Source of the DNA: Alteribacillus persepolensis
GTDB taxonomy: Bacteria; Bacillota; Bacilli; Bacillales; Marinococcaceae
Assembly: GCF_900099605.1 (NCBI RefSeq)
Contig: NZ_FNDK01000012.1
Coordinates: 1 to 64,000, forward strand
Direction: 5' to 3'
DNA length: 64,000 nucleotides
The notes under the pieces were generated by a model that was not told where the DNA came from, did no database searches, and saw only the letters and a list, made by a program, of their open reading frames with translations. Shown piece after piece: positions 1-8,779 of the stretch (position 1 is the stretch's first letter; every line of letters begins with the position of its first letter). A program made the translations under genes and the position numbers.

Positions 1-35
1 CAATCAATGTCAACAACTTTTTTGGTGTTTTTTCA

Positions 36-112
36 TGGTGGGCCTGAGTGGACTTGAACCACCGACCTCACGCTTATCAGGCGTGCGCTCTGACCAACTG
101 AGCTACAGGCCC
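36..112 (-). tRNA. tRNA-Ile (GAT)
   Basis: The minus strand folds as a cloverleaf with an encoded CCA end. The anticodon stem-loop reads CACGCCTGATAAGCGTG, giving anticodon GAT. It is the last of twelve tRNAs in the visible cluster. Confidence 0.95.
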
Positions 113-176
113 ATTCTTCTTATTTATGCATAAAAAAAGACCATGCTTTTTCTATATGAAATTATAAGAAAATGAA

Positions 177-250
177 TGGAGCGGGTGATGGGAATCGAAC
201 CCACGACATCAGCTTGGAAGGCTGAGGTTTTACCACTAAACTACACCCGC
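177..250 (-). tRNA. tRNA-Gly (TCC)
   Basis: Cloverleaf with acceptor GCGGGTG/CACCCGC, anticodon TCC and encoded 3' CCA. It lies 64 bp upstream of the Ile gene in the cluster. Confidence 0.95.
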
Positions 251-254
251 ATTA

Positions 255-331
255 TGGTCGGGAAGACAGGATTCGAACCTGCGACCCCTTGGTCCCAAAC
301 CAAGTGCTCTGCCAAGCTGAGCTACTTCCCG
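255..331 (-). tRNA. tRNA-Pro (TGG)
   Basis: Cloverleaf with acceptor CGGGAAG, anticodon loop TTTGGGA (TGG) and encoded CCA. It is 4 bp from the Gly gene, so the two are processed from one transcript. Confidence 0.95.
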
Positions 332-415
332 TACATTTCATAATTAGTAATTTGCTTTTTCATTTTTCTCTCATCTATAATTCCATACTTGGCAGCAAGC
401 AATCTTTTATATAAA

Positions 416-492
<77 letters not shown>

Positions 493-499
493 CTATTAA

Positions 500-586
<87 letters not shown>

Positions 587-614
587 GCAAACCAATTATT
601 TCAATAAAATAAAA

Positions 615-698
615 TGGTGCGGGTGAAGGGACTCGAACCCCCACGTCAGAGACACTAGATCCTAAGTCTAGCGCGTCTGCCAATTCCGCCACACCCGC
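615..698 (-). tRNA. tRNA-Leu (TAG)
   Basis: Class II tRNA with a long variable arm. The anticodon stem-loop CTAGACTTAGGATCTAG gives anticodon TAG. It is the second Leu isoacceptor in tandem. Confidence 0.94.
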
Positions 699-704
699 AT
701 TTTA

Positions 705-779
705 TGGCTGGCCCAGCTGGATTCGAACCAGCGCATCACGGAATCAAAATCCGTTGCCTTACCGCTTGGCTATGGGCCA
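705..779 (-). tRNA. tRNA-Gln (TTG)
   Basis: Cloverleaf with acceptor TGGCCCA, anticodon loop TTTTGAT (TTG) and encoded CCA. Confidence 0.95.
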
Positions 780-802
780 TCGTTTATTGTTTTGTTTTTT
801 TA

Positions 803-878
803 TGGCGGGCCTGACGGGAATCGAACCCGCGATCTCCTGCGTGACAGGCAGGCATGTTAACCGCTACACCACAGGCCC
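803..878 (-). tRNA. tRNA-Asp (GTC)
   Basis: Cloverleaf with acceptor GGGCCTG, anticodon loop CTGTCAC (GTC) and encoded CCA. Confidence 0.95.
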
Positions 879-947
879 TTTTATGTTATGTTAAGTCATC
901 TTCTGCAATGTTTTCTTATGAATATTGTTCTATAAAACTATTTTGCA

Positions 948-1023
948 TGGTGGAGGGTGACGGGTTCGAACCGCCGACCCCCTGCTTGTAAGGCAGATGC
1001 TCTCCCAGCTGAGCTAACCCTCC
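948..1023 (-). tRNA. tRNA-Val (TAC)
   Basis: Cloverleaf with acceptor GGAGGGT, anticodon loop CTTACAA (TAC) and encoded CCA. It is 1 bp from the Glu gene. Confidence 0.95.
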
Positions 1024-1024
1024 A

Positions 1025-1099
1025 TGGTGACCCGTAGGGGATTCGAACCCCTGTTACCGCCGTGAAAGGGCGGTGTCTTAACCACTTGACCAACGGGCC
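1025..1099 (-). tRNA. tRNA-Glu (TTC)
   Basis: Cloverleaf with acceptor GGCCCGT, anticodon loop CTTTCAC (TTC) and encoded CCA. Confidence 0.95.
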
Positions 1100-1115
1100 G
1101 TTCCATTAATAATCA

Positions 1116-1206
1116 TGGCGGAGAAGGAGGGATTTGAACCCTCGCGCCGCTTACACGACCTACTCCCTTAGCAGGGGAGCCCCTTCAGCCACTTGGGTAC
1201 TTCTCC
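1116..1206 (-). tRNA. tRNA-Ser (GCT)
   Basis: Class II tRNA with a long variable arm, acceptor GGAGAAG, anticodon GCT and encoded CCA. Confidence 0.94.
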
Positions 1207-1209
1207 TAA

Positions 1210-1284
1210 TGGCTCCACAGGCAGGATTCGAACCTGCGACCGATCGGTTAACAGCCGATAGCTCTACCACTGAGCTACTGTGGA
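1210..1284 (-). tRNA. tRNA-Asn (GTT)
   Basis: Cloverleaf with acceptor TCCACAG, anticodon GTT and encoded CCA. It is the promoter-proximal gene; the order Asn-Ser-Glu is the usual start of Bacillus tRNA clusters at this locus. Confidence 0.95.
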
Positions 1285-1325
1285 ATTTTTAAGTATTTTC
1301 GCTTTCGTTTTCAGCGACATTTTAT

Positions 1326-1354
1326 ATTTTAACGAATTCCTTTTTAAAAGTCAA
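1326..1354 (-). promoter_or_regulatory. SigA promoter of the tRNA cluster
   Basis: Minus-strand TTGACT, a 17-nt spacer and TAAAAT lie about 40 bp upstream of tRNA-Asn. It is the only strong promoter seen for the twelve tRNAs. Confidence 0.75.
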
Positions 1355-1460
1355 TAACTTTTTTATATCTTTTCATGTCGCTTTTCTTATTATGTTGTGT
1401 CCCTCTCTCAAGCGACTTTTATAATGTATCACAGGAAACAAAATGTGGTCAAGTGTTTCC

Positions 1461-1910
1461 CTATATTTTTTTTATTTTACCTCGGCATATTCCACAAACG
1501 TACTTTGCTGTATCCATTCTTCGATGCCTTCGGAACGTTTGTTCACATTCCAGGCATTGATAAAGGTGAATCGTCTTTCGCCGATTTTGCAGTTCTGGTA
1601 TTGTTTTACAATGCCTTGCACCACCGACCTGTTCCAACAAATCCTTAAAGTTACGATCTTTATGCTGGTAGCCTTTGCCTTCTAGATGTAAATGATAATG
1701 ACAAAGTTCATGCTTTAATATGGCCACCAGTTCTTCCCTTCCAAATCGTTCATAGTGTTTTGGATTAATTTCTATATGATGAGAATGAAGCAGATAACGC
1801 CCCCCAGTAGTTCTTAGTCTCCGGTTGAACACAGCTTTGTGCAAAAAGGGTTTAGCAAAATATTGTGTGGATATTTCCTTTGTCAGCTCGGTCAATGTTT
1901 CATCGTCCAT
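1461..1910 (-). CDS. ydcK: SprT-like zinc metalloprotease-fold protein
   Basis: The 149-residue protein carries the SprT signature HELCH at residues 67-71 (zinc-binding HExxH form) and two C-terminal CxxC pairs at 119-122 and 139-142 that would form a zinc ribbon. The B. subtilis orthologue YdcK sits at the same place between tex/cmpA and a tRNA cluster, so both sequence and synteny agree. The substrate of the bacterial proteins is unknown; eukaryotic Spartan relatives act on DNA-protein crosslinks. Translation starts at the ATG behind a GGGGACGGAGATGG-like purine stretch. It is divergent from cmpA. Confidence 0.88.
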   Translation of the reverse strand: MDDETLTELTKEISTQYFAKPFLHKAVFNRRLRTTGGRYLLHSHHIEINPKHYERFGREELVAILKHELCHYHLHLEGKGYQHKDRNFKDLLEQVGGARHCKTIPELQNRRKTIHLYQCLECEQTFRRHRRMDTAKYVCGICRGKIKKI

Positions 1911-2020
1911 CTCCGTCCCCTCCTTTTCAATGGAAAGTCTGACAAACTGTTGCGCATATACTGATTGTAACAGACAAAGTCCTTTGCTTTCACTTCAACA
2001 TTACAGGGAGGTTGTGCCCC

Positions 2021-2143
2021 ATGCCTGGCTGGTTCATGAGGCAGCTGAAAAAAGCTTTTTTTGAAAAAAACCGTCAGGAAATTCGGGTGTTAAATCAATG
2101 CTGGTTTGATTATCAATTCAAACAAAAAAAAGCAGGCCGGTAG
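2021..2143 (+). CDS. cmpA: CmpA, sporulation coat/cortex checkpoint adaptor (40 aa)
   Basis: A 40-codon gene with a GGGAGG ribosome site 10 nt before ATG. The peptide starts MPGWFMRQLKKAFFEK and has the LNQCWF motif, matching the B. subtilis CmpA pattern (MP-W-KKQ-KAF-EK...LLNQCW). In B. subtilis CmpA helps ClpXP degrade SpoIVA in spores with defective envelopes. The gene is in the same place, next to tex and ydcK. The C-terminal residues KKAGR lie in the 5' arm of the following terminator hairpin. A CATATACT sequence at 1955 resembles a SigE -10 element, but I could not find a convincing -35. Confidence 0.85.
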   Translation: MPGWFMRQLKKAFFEKNRQEIRVLNQCWFDYQFKQKKAGR

Positions 2144-2160
2144 CACACCGGCTGCTTTTT
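2124..2160. terminator. Bidirectional terminator, cmpA / tex
   Basis: The AGCAGGCCGGT arm pairs with ACCGGCTGCT (one bulge). It is flanked by A7 on the left and T5 on the right, so it can end both convergent genes. The cmpA stop codon TAG is in the loop. Confidence 0.85.
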
Positions 2161-4336
2161 ACGTTTGCTTCGCGGGCTGAATCATGGTTAAAGCAATTCT
2201 TCCCTTGTTAACATCCACATCTTCTATCCAAACATTTACAATATCTCCTACTGCTACTTCTTCCATTGGGTGTTTAATGAAACGTTCTGCCATTTTAGAT
2301 ATGTGCACCAGCCCATCTTGTTTTACGCCAATATCAACAAATGCCCCAAAATCAACCACATTTCTGACTGTCCCTTGCAGTTCCATGCCTTTTTCTAAGT
2401 CTTCCATACTCATAATACCTTTTTTTAATATTGGAAGCGGCAATTCATCCCTTGGATCGCGATTTGGGCGCTTTAAATCTTCTGCTATGTCTATAAGCGT
2501 TGGTACTCCAATGCCAAGTTCAGCAGCTGTCTGTTCTATGTCCAACGTTTTTAGTTTTTCCTTCATAGAAGCAGTGCCTGCTTCCTCCACATTGGCATCA
2601 ATCATTTCTAACAACTGCATGGCAGCTCCATAACTTTCTGGGTGAATAGCGGTACGGTCCAAAGGCTCTTTCCCATCCAATATCCGCAAAAATCCCGCTG
2701 CCTGTTCAAATGTCTTTGCTCCTAACCTCGGTACTTGCTGCAACTCTTTCCGAGACTGGAACTGCCCCTTTTCATCTCTTGCTTTAATGATATTACTAGC
2801 GACAGACTTAGACAATCCAGCTACATACTGCAACAAGCTCGCTGAAGCACTATTTACATTAACTCCAACTTGGTTTACCGCTGTTTCTACAACAAACTTT
2901 AATGAATCATTCAATCTGGATTGAGAAACATCGTGCTGATACTGCCCTACTCCGACTGACTTCGGATCGATTTTCACCAGCTCCGCGAGAGGGTCTTGCA
3001 GCCGCCTTGCAATTGATACAGCACTGCGCTCTTCCACTTCCAGCTCAGGGAATTCTTCACGTCCTAATACAGAAGCGGAGTACACACTAGCCCCTGCCTC
3101 ACTGATAATGAGATAAGATACATCTTTCGAAAGTTCTGTCATTACATCAGCGATAAATTCTTCTGTTTCTCTAGAAGCAGTTCCATTTCCAATAACAATA
3201 ACGTCAAAATCGTACATTTTCAGCAGTCTTTTTATTAATGCTTTCGATTTTTCTACTTCTTTTTTCGGCGGCACTGGGTACATGACATCTGTATCCAGCA
3301 GCTTCCCAGTTTCACTTACAACTGCCAGCTTACACCCCGTTCGATACGCTGGGTCTACACCAAGAACTCTTTTCTCCCGCACTGGAGGCTGCAGCAGTAA
3401 ATGGCGCAGGTTTTCAGAAAAAATGTGAATGGCTTGTTCTTCTGCTTTATCTGTTAATTCCTTGCGAATCTCTCTTTCTATCGCTGGTGCCAGCAGTCTT
3501 TTGTATGCATCTTGATAAGCTGATTCTAAGTAAGGCACAGCAGGTGAGCCAAAACGTTTAATGATATGCTTTTCAAGAAATGAATGAATCGCTTCCTCAT
3601 TCATTTGAATAGAAATTCTCAGGATGTCTTCTTTTTCTCCACGATTCATTGCTAAAACACGGTGAGAAGGAATGCTTCGCAACGGCTCTTCGTACTCATA
3701 ATACATTTCATAAATGCCTTGGTCATCCGCTTTATCCTTTTTCTTTTGAGACAACATCAATCCTTGTTGAAATGTCATCTTCCTTATACGCTTACGGACA
3801 TCCGCATCGTCAGAGACCCACTCAGCAATAATATCCAAAGCCCCTTCTAAGGCTTTTTCTTTCGTTTCTACTTCCTTTTCTTCAGAAACATACTGTTTTG
3901 CTTCTTCTTCAATATCTGCCTTTCGCGGCTGAGAAAAAATGAGCGCAGCGAGCGGTTCTAACCCCTTTTCCTTCGCTTTTGTCGCTCGTGTTCTCCGCTT
4001 TTGACGATACGGCCGATATAAGTCTTCTACTTCCTGCAATTTCTCCGCAGATTCAATGGACTGTCTTAACTCTTTGGTTAACTTCCCTTGTTCATCGATT
4101 AAACGTAATACTTCTTGCTTTCTTCCATATAATTGCTTCCCATATTCCCATTGTTCATGCACGTTTCGTATTTGTACTTCATCAGCACCACCGCTCTGCT
4201 CTTTACGATACCTTGCTATAAACGGAACAGTATTTCCGTCTTCAAGCAGCTGAATAATGTTTTTCACAGAGGAAGCACTTAATGACAGCTGCTTTGTGAT
4301 CATTCCTAGAAGTTGTTGTTTTGCTTGATCATCCAT
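2159..4336 (-). CDS. tex: Tex-family S1 RNA-binding transcription accessory protein
   Basis: About 725 residues, close to the 719 of B. subtilis YdcI/Tex. In order: N-terminal helical region with GNTVPFIARYRKE near residue 30, a YqgF-like RNase H fold (VLGVDPAYRTGCKLAVV), helix-hairpin-helix repeats (VASNIIKARDE) and a C-terminal S1 domain (GTVRNVVDFGAFVDIG). Tex is a nucleic-acid-binding protein linked to transcription and stress tolerance. I chose the ATG at 4336, preceded by AAAGGAG with a 12-nt gap, because this start aligns with B. subtilis; in-frame ATGs upstream at 4363 and 4381 have weaker ribosome sites. Confidence 0.93.
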   Translation of the reverse strand: MDDQAKQQLLGMITKQLSLSASSVKNIIQLLEDGNTVPFIARYRKEQSGGADEVQIRNVHEQWEYGKQLYGRKQEVLRLIDEQGKLTKELRQSIESAEKLQEVEDLYRPYRQKRRTRATKAKEKGLEPLAALIFSQPRKADIEEEAKQYVSEEKEVETKEKALEGALDIIAEWVSDDADVRKRIRKMTFQQGLMLSQKKKDKADDQGIYEMYYEYEEPLRSIPSHRVLAMNRGEKEDILRISIQMNEEAIHSFLEKHIIKRFGSPAVPYLESAYQDAYKRLLAPAIEREIRKELTDKAEEQAIHIFSENLRHLLLQPPVREKRVLGVDPAYRTGCKLAVVSETGKLLDTDVMYPVPPKKEVEKSKALIKRLLKMYDFDVIVIGNGTASRETEEFIADVMTELSKDVSYLIISEAGASVYSASVLGREEFPELEVEERSAVSIARRLQDPLAELVKIDPKSVGVGQYQHDVSQSRLNDSLKFVVETAVNQVGVNVNSASASLLQYVAGLSKSVASNIIKARDEKGQFQSRKELQQVPRLGAKTFEQAAGFLRILDGKEPLDRTAIHPESYGAAMQLLEMIDANVEEAGTASMKEKLKTLDIEQTAAELGIGVPTLIDIAEDLKRPNRDPRDELPLPILKKGIMSMEDLEKGMELQGTVRNVVDFGAFVDIGVKQDGLVHISKMAERFIKHPMEEVAVGDIVNVWIEDVDVNKGRIALTMIQPAKQT

Positions 4337-4543
4337 ATGTTTTGCAAACTCCTTTGTGTTCATTATGTAAAACATAACCATCTATCAGCATATACTCTCT
4401 CACTATATCATAATCAAAAGCCTTTTCTTGTTCTACTTTACCACCCCTTCTTACAAATAAGAGCCGTATAAATGCCCTGACAAGTCGTTTCGTTTACCGG
4501 CTCCTCTTGGTCCCATAATGCGTTGAAGCTTTTTCTATCATAC

Positions 4544-4567
4544 AAAAAAGAGCCTCTTTGGGCTCTT
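4544..4567 (-). terminator. Terminator of the sigB operon
   Basis: AAGAGCC/GGCTCTT hairpin followed on the minus strand by TTTTTTGTA. It contains part of the rsbX stop codon. Confidence 0.8.
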
Positions 4568-5168
4568 ACATAATATATCCAGCAATAATGGTTGTATCGT
4601 CGTCCTCGTTTTGTGCTTTTTTAGACAATTGCTCAACAGAACGTTCAGGGGAAGGGGAGTACTTTAGCCATTGCTGATCAGATGAAGTCATCGTTATACC
4701 ATCCGAGTGTAACAAAAACTGAAATCCTTTTTGTACGGGGAAATAATCAAGCCTGTATTGAAATTTGCGTCCCGCCATATAACCAGGTGCTGGAATAGGG
4801 CGAGAAGCCTCCCCGCTGCTGGTAATGAAATAGGTAGCAATGTTTCCAATATTGCCATACACCATTTCATTAGCAGCAAAATACACCTTTAAAATAGTTA
4901 TAACCACGCCTCTTTCCCTTAGCAAAGCGCGATTGCACTTTTCTAACAGGCGCGGAACACTGTCCCCATGATATTGCTGGACAATATCCATCGTTTTTTT
5001 TGATGAGCGGTAAGCCATTTCTCCGCTACCAAGACCATCAGCCAGTGCACAAACAAAATAATCATCTGTCTCCACTGTTACATAAGCATCTCCGCACTGG
5101 TAATTGCCCTTTTTTCTCTTTTGAAACGCTGCAACGTCCACTTTGGCATGCGTTGGATTTTCAATCAT
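4566..5168 (-). CDS. rsbX: RsbX, PP2C phosphatase of the stressosome
   Basis: 200 residues with PP2C motifs CALADGLGSGEMAYRSS (about residues 41-57) and LLHSDGITM. RsbX dephosphorylates RsbS and RsbR, resetting the stressosome after RsbT has been released. It is the last gene of the SigB operon, with its ATG overlapping the region just after the sigB stop (GGAG 10 nt upstream). Its stop codon is inside the terminator hairpin. Confidence 0.95.
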   Translation of the reverse strand: MIENPTHAKVDVAAFQKRKKGNYQCGDAYVTVETDDYFVCALADGLGSGEMAYRSSKKTMDIVQQYHGDSVPRLLEKCNRALLRERGVVITILKVYFAANEMVYGNIGNIATYFITSSGEASRPIPAPGYMAGRKFQYRLDYFPVQKGFQFLLHSDGITMTSSDQQWLKYSPSPERSVEQLSKKAQNEDDDTTIIAGYIM

Positions 5169-5169
5169 A

Positions 5170-5970
5170 TTAAAGACACTCCGATGGTTCCACTCTTATT
5201 GATTCTCGCAGCTTTTGTAATGCCCGCCGCTGTAAACGAGAGACGTGCATTTGAGAAATCCCTAACTTTTCTCCCGTTTCTTTTTGACTTAAGTTATCAA
5301 AATACGTACATTGCAGTATTTGTTTTTCCCGGTCATTTAATACTTTAAATGCTTTTTCTAACAACATCTGCTGGTCAGTCTTTTCATACCCTTCCTCTGT
5401 TGCTCCAACTAAATCCAACAATGTCACAGCACTGCCTTCCTGATCAGCTTCGATAGAGCGATCAACTGAAAGCGCCTGATAACTTTTCCCCATTTCCATT
5501 GTTTCGAGTACTTCTTCTTCACTAACGTCTAAGTATGACGAGATTTCTTCAACCTGCGGAGAACGCTGCAGCTGTGTTGTCAAATCTTCAACCGCTTTCT
5601 TGATTCGAGGGCCTAGTTCTTTAATTCGCCTGGGAACATGAACACTCCATGTTTTATCGCGGATAAACCGTTTAATTTCTCCAACAATGGTAGGCACAGC
5701 AAACGATTCAAAGCTGCGCTTGTACGTATCATCAAACCTTCTAAGCGCAGCCAACAGTCCAATCATACCAACTTGGTACAAATCATCATCATGGTCCTGT
5801 CCTCGCGAAAACTTTCGAGCTAGAGACTGAACAAGAGGTTCATAATGCTGTACTAGTTTTGTTTGTATTTCTTCTGATGGGTCCTGCTGGTATTGCTTAA
5901 TCCATTCATACACTTCATGTTCTTCTTTATTGTTTTTGGGCGTTTGTTGGCGCTGGGACTCCATCGGCAT
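5170..5970 (-). CDS. sigB: RNA polymerase sigma factor SigB
   Basis: A group 3 sigma factor of about 266 residues with the highly conserved SigB region 2-3 segments DLYQVGMIGLLAALRRFD, DKTWSVHVPRRIKELGPRIK and DVSEEEVLETMEMGKSYQAL, and a C-terminal HTH (LGISQMHVSRLQRRALQKL). It directs the general stress regulon. The start at 5970 is preferred because GAGGTGG lies 6 nt upstream; it overlaps the end of rsbW by 44 nt, the usual arrangement. An in-frame ATG at 5985 has no useful ribosome site. Confidence 0.97.
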   Translation of the reverse strand: MPMESQRQQTPKNNKEEHEVYEWIKQYQQDPSEEIQTKLVQHYEPLVQSLARKFSRGQDHDDDLYQVGMIGLLAALRRFDDTYKRSFESFAVPTIVGEIKRFIRDKTWSVHVPRRIKELGPRIKKAVEDLTTQLQRSPQVEEISSYLDVSEEEVLETMEMGKSYQALSVDRSIEADQEGSAVTLLDLVGATEEGYEKTDQQMLLEKAFKVLNDREKQILQCTYFDNLSQKETGEKLGISQMHVSRLQRRALQKLRESIRVEPSECL

Positions 5971-6421
5971 TCTGTTCCACCTCATCTCTTTGCAGAAACT
6001 TTGTCATCACAATAGCAACACCAGCTTTTCCGTTAATTTCCACTTTATCCATCAGAGAATCAATAAGAAACAGCCCTAGCCCCCCTTCCTCCAATTCACC
6101 AATTGGTTTCGTACCATCTACAGGACCGAGGCCTTCTTTTAATTTCTCCAAATCGAAGCTTTGGCCGTTATCCGCAACGACAATAACCATTTTATCTGTA
6201 TATAAGCTGCACCCTATCCCGATAAGCCCGCTGTCTTGATAGGCATGATCAACTACATTCGTACATGCTTCAGCTACTGCGATCTTTAAGTCTTCAATAT
6301 CATCATAGGAATAACCAGCTCGGCTTGCAATTCCGGATACAGTTAAACGTACGACTCCTACATATTCAGCCTTTGCCGGGAGCTTCAATTCAATGTGATC
6401 TATTGGTTTCTCGCCCATCAT
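5927..6421 (-). CDS. rsbW: RsbW, anti-SigB factor and RsbV kinase
   Basis: 164 residues of the GHKL kinase fold: N-box IAVAEACTNVVDHAY (about 48-62), G1 VVADNGQSFD and G2 EEGGLGLFLIDSLMD. RsbW binds and inhibits SigB and phosphorylates RsbV. It overlaps rsbV by 4 bp (ATGA). Two adjacent ATG codons are possible starts behind GGAGG. Confidence 0.96.
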   Translation of the reverse strand: MMGEKPIDHIELKLPAKAEYVGVVRLTVSGIASRAGYSYDDIEDLKIAVAEACTNVVDHAYQDSGLIGIGCSLYTDKMVIVVADNGQSFDLEKLKEGLGPVDGTKPIGELEEGGLGLFLIDSLMDKVEINGKAGVAIVMTKFLQRDEVEQNADGVPAPTNAQKQ

Positions 6422-6747
6422 TTAGCCTCCTCTCTTTCCTCACTGATGTCCATCACCTCATCTAAGCCTGTAATAGAGAATAAACGTTTCACCCGTGCAT
6501 TAAGACCAATGAGCTTTAACGAACCTTCATTTGCGTTAACAGATTTAAGCGCACCAATAAAAATACCCAGACCTGTGCTGTCGATGTAATCCACATCAGC
6601 AAGGTCAACGATTACATTAGGAATATCTTTTTCTGTCAGCGGCTTTAGCGATTCCCGCAGCTGCGGTGCTGTATATGCATCAACTTCTCCGCCTACATAA
6701 AGAATATCTTGGCCGTTTTTTTCTTCCGTACGTATATCCAAATCCAT
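6418..6747 (-). CDS. rsbV: RsbV, anti-anti-sigma factor (STAS)
   Basis: 109 residues, the same length as B. subtilis RsbV when started at the ATG behind ATAGGAGG. The STAS phospho-acceptor loop YIDSTGLGIF is present; the Ser is phosphorylated by RsbW and released by RsbU. First gene behind the internal SigB promoter. Confidence 0.96.
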   Translation of the reverse strand: MDLDIRTEEKNGQDILYVGGEVDAYTAPQLRESLKPLTEKDIPNVIVDLADVDYIDSTGLGIFIGALKSVNANEGSLKLIGLNARVKRLFSITGLDEVMDISEEREEAK

Positions 6748-6929
6748 TTTTATGCCTCCTATATCCATACGTTGCCCTCATGTTATATCAACGATACTGC
6801 TTTCAGTATGCTAACTTTCATTTTTCCTGTCATAAAGATGTGTTCAACTGGACAAAAACAGTCATCAAACACATACAATCTGCAAAACCGCTGTTATTAA
6901 CGTACCCATATCTGTGTCGTTATTTGTTC

Positions 6930-6955
6930 TTTCCCTTGCGATATAAAAGTTAAAC
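6930..6955 (-). promoter_or_regulatory. SigB-dependent promoter upstream of rsbV
   Basis: Minus strand: GTTTAA, 14-nt spacer, GGGAAA, fitting the SigB consensus GTTTAA-N12-15-GGGWAW. The -35 overlaps the rsbU stop codon. The position between rsbU and rsbV is the same as the autoregulatory promoter in B. subtilis. It leaves an unusually long leader of roughly 170 nt. Confidence 0.8.
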
Positions 6956-7963
6956 CTTTCTCCGTAAAATAATTAAGGAGAAGTCATCACGAAGCTGGAA
7001 CCCTTGCAGTTTTTCTAATTGATAGAAGACATTATCAACAATTTCTTGTGCAGGCAGGTGTTTGTATTTGCGAATCAGCCGTGTCAGCTCTTCTCTTTCG
7101 ATAAAGCCGTCATCCGTGCGACATTCTGTAACACCATCAGACAACAATACAATAAAATCACCAGGTTCCACTTTTTTATGGTACTCACGAAATGTAGTAT
7201 CCCGCTTGATACCCAATACAAGTCCTTTTGCATACAGCTCTTCAAATGTATCTGTGTCATAATGATAATAAAACCCTGGTTCATGTCCTGCTCCAGAATA
7301 ATAAAAATGGTGAACACGCGGATCATAAGACCCGTACATCATCGTAATAAACATATTGGAAGCTACATTCTGCTCAACGACTCGGTTTAAATTATCCAGC
7401 AAGGCTCCCGGCTGCAGCCTCTGTTCAGGCAGGCTGTCCATCGCATATTTAATCATAGACATACATAGTGCTGCTGGAACGCCTTTACCTATAATGTCAG
7501 CAATTGCTACTCCAATACAATCATTGTCATCTTTTATAAAATGATAATAATCACCGCTCATTTTTGAGGCCGGAACACTAATAACACCTACATCTAATGC
7601 GTCAACGCTGGGGATTTCTTTTGGTAAAAATGTTTGCTGCATACTCGCCGCAACATTAATTTCTGTTTCAAGCTCTTTCTGTTTATCTCTTAAGCTTTGA
7701 TGTTCTCGATAAGCCATGCCATATCCCATCATTACTTCCAGCAAAAATTCAAACGAATCAAACACACCTTGGGGTAAATCAGGAAAATATTTTTCGAGTG
7801 CATCAAGGTGAAGACTGACCACTTCTTCTGGAGAGATTTGATTTTCCAGCACTTTTTTACTGAATTGTTGGGCATGATATAGTCCTGTTTCGTTCTTTTC
7901 TTCTAAATATTTCTTTAAAATCTTTGTGTATTGTTCCTGCATCAAGCTAAAAGAATCCGCCAA
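6950..7963 (-). CDS. rsbU: RsbU, PP2C phosphatase activated by RsbT
   Basis: 337 residues. The N-terminal ~85 residues form the RsbT-binding domain; the PP2C domain follows a linker and has SGDYYHFI, ADIIGKGVPAALCMS, YSGAGHEP and LLSDGVTECR. RsbU dephosphorylates RsbV to free SigB. The start codon is TTG, behind AAAGGAGGG. Confidence 0.96.
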   Translation of the reverse strand: MADSFSLMQEQYTKILKKYLEEKNETGLYHAQQFSKKVLENQISPEEVVSLHLDALEKYFPDLPQGVFDSFEFLLEVMMGYGMAYREHQSLRDKQKELETEINVAASMQQTFLPKEIPSVDALDVGVISVPASKMSGDYYHFIKDDNDCIGVAIADIIGKGVPAALCMSMIKYAMDSLPEQRLQPGALLDNLNRVVEQNVASNMFITMMYGSYDPRVHHFYYSGAGHEPGFYYHYDTDTFEELYAKGLVLGIKRDTTFREYHKKVEPGDFIVLLSDGVTECRTDDGFIEREELTRLIRKYKHLPAQEIVDNVFYQLEKLQGFQLRDDFSLIILRRKV

Positions 7964-7976
7964 CCTTCACCCTCCT

Positions 7977-8390
7977 TTAGCTATTCCATTTGATCGTCGT
8001 TATTTCCGTTCCTTCTCCGGCAATAGAATCAATATCAAACTCATCCATTAATCGTTTGACACCTGGCAGACCTGCACCTAAACCTCCAGACGTCGTAAAA
8101 CCGTCTTCCATTACTTGGCGTATGTTTTTAATACCCGGACCTTCGTCTTTAGCTGTAATTTTAATACCCTTTTTCCTGCCAGTTGACTGCATCCTTTCGA
8201 CCGACTCTATAATAATTTCACCTTTTTCAGCATACAGATATATATTTCTTGCTAATTCAGAAATGGCAGTCGTAATTCGCGCCTGGTCGACACTGCTGAA
8301 TCCAAGTTCTTTTGCTAAATTCCTTCCTGCTTGACGAGCAGAAACAATTCCCCATTCCGTATGAACTTCAACATTGGATTGGACACTCAT
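7977..8390 (-). CDS. rsbT: RsbT, serine kinase of the stressosome
   Basis: 137 residues, with GHKL motifs ITTAISELARNIYLYA, DEGPGIKNIRQVMEDG and GGLGAGLPGVKRLMDEF almost identical to B. subtilis RsbT. It phosphorylates RsbS and RsbR and then activates RsbU. The ATG at 8390 is preferred (GGAGG with 7-nt spacing, 2 bp after the rsbS stop); a GTG at 8396 has the ribosome site too close. Confidence 0.95.
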   Translation of the reverse strand: MSVQSNVEVHTEWGIVSARQAGRNLAKELGFSSVDQARITTAISELARNIYLYAEKGEIIIESVERMQSTGRKKGIKITAKDEGPGIKNIRQVMEDGFTTSGGLGAGLPGVKRLMDEFDIDSIAGEGTEITTIKWNS

Positions 8391-8392
8391 CT

Positions 8393-8749
8393 TCACCCCT
8401 CCAATTCCTGTTGAAGTTTATCCAAACCTTGTTCTAAATCAAGAGCAGTCGGTACCTCGTCAAGCATAATTCCCATGTCAATTAGTGTGATAGCTACAGC
8501 TGGCTGAATGCCTGTCAGCACAACTTTCGCTCCCATTAAATTGGACATTTCAACAACATCTCCTAAAACTTTCGCTATAAAGGAGTCGATCATCTCTACC
8601 GAAGTTAAGTCGATCACTACTCCGGATGATCCTTCTTGATGTATTTTATTCAGTAAATCTTCTTGAAATTGCAGTGCTGTTTGATCATCTAATTCTACTT
8701 GAACAGAAATTAACAGATAATCATGCAGCTTCAAAATTGGTATACGCAT
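8393..8749 (-). CDS. rsbS: RsbS, stressosome scaffold (STAS)
   Basis: 118-residue single STAS domain. [14 protein letters not shown] places Ser56 at the position of the RsbT-phosphorylated Ser59 of B. subtilis. It forms the stressosome core with RsbR proteins and holds RsbT in unstressed cells. Confidence 0.95.
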   Translation of the reverse strand: MRIPILKLHDYLLISVQVELDDQTALQFQEDLLNKIHQEGSSGVVIDLTSVEMIDSFIAKVLGDVVEMSNLMGAKVVLTGIQPAVAITLIDMGIMLDEVPTALDLEQGLDKLQQELEG

Positions 8750-8779
8750 ACGGGTCCTCCCTCCGATTCTTGCTTGGCG

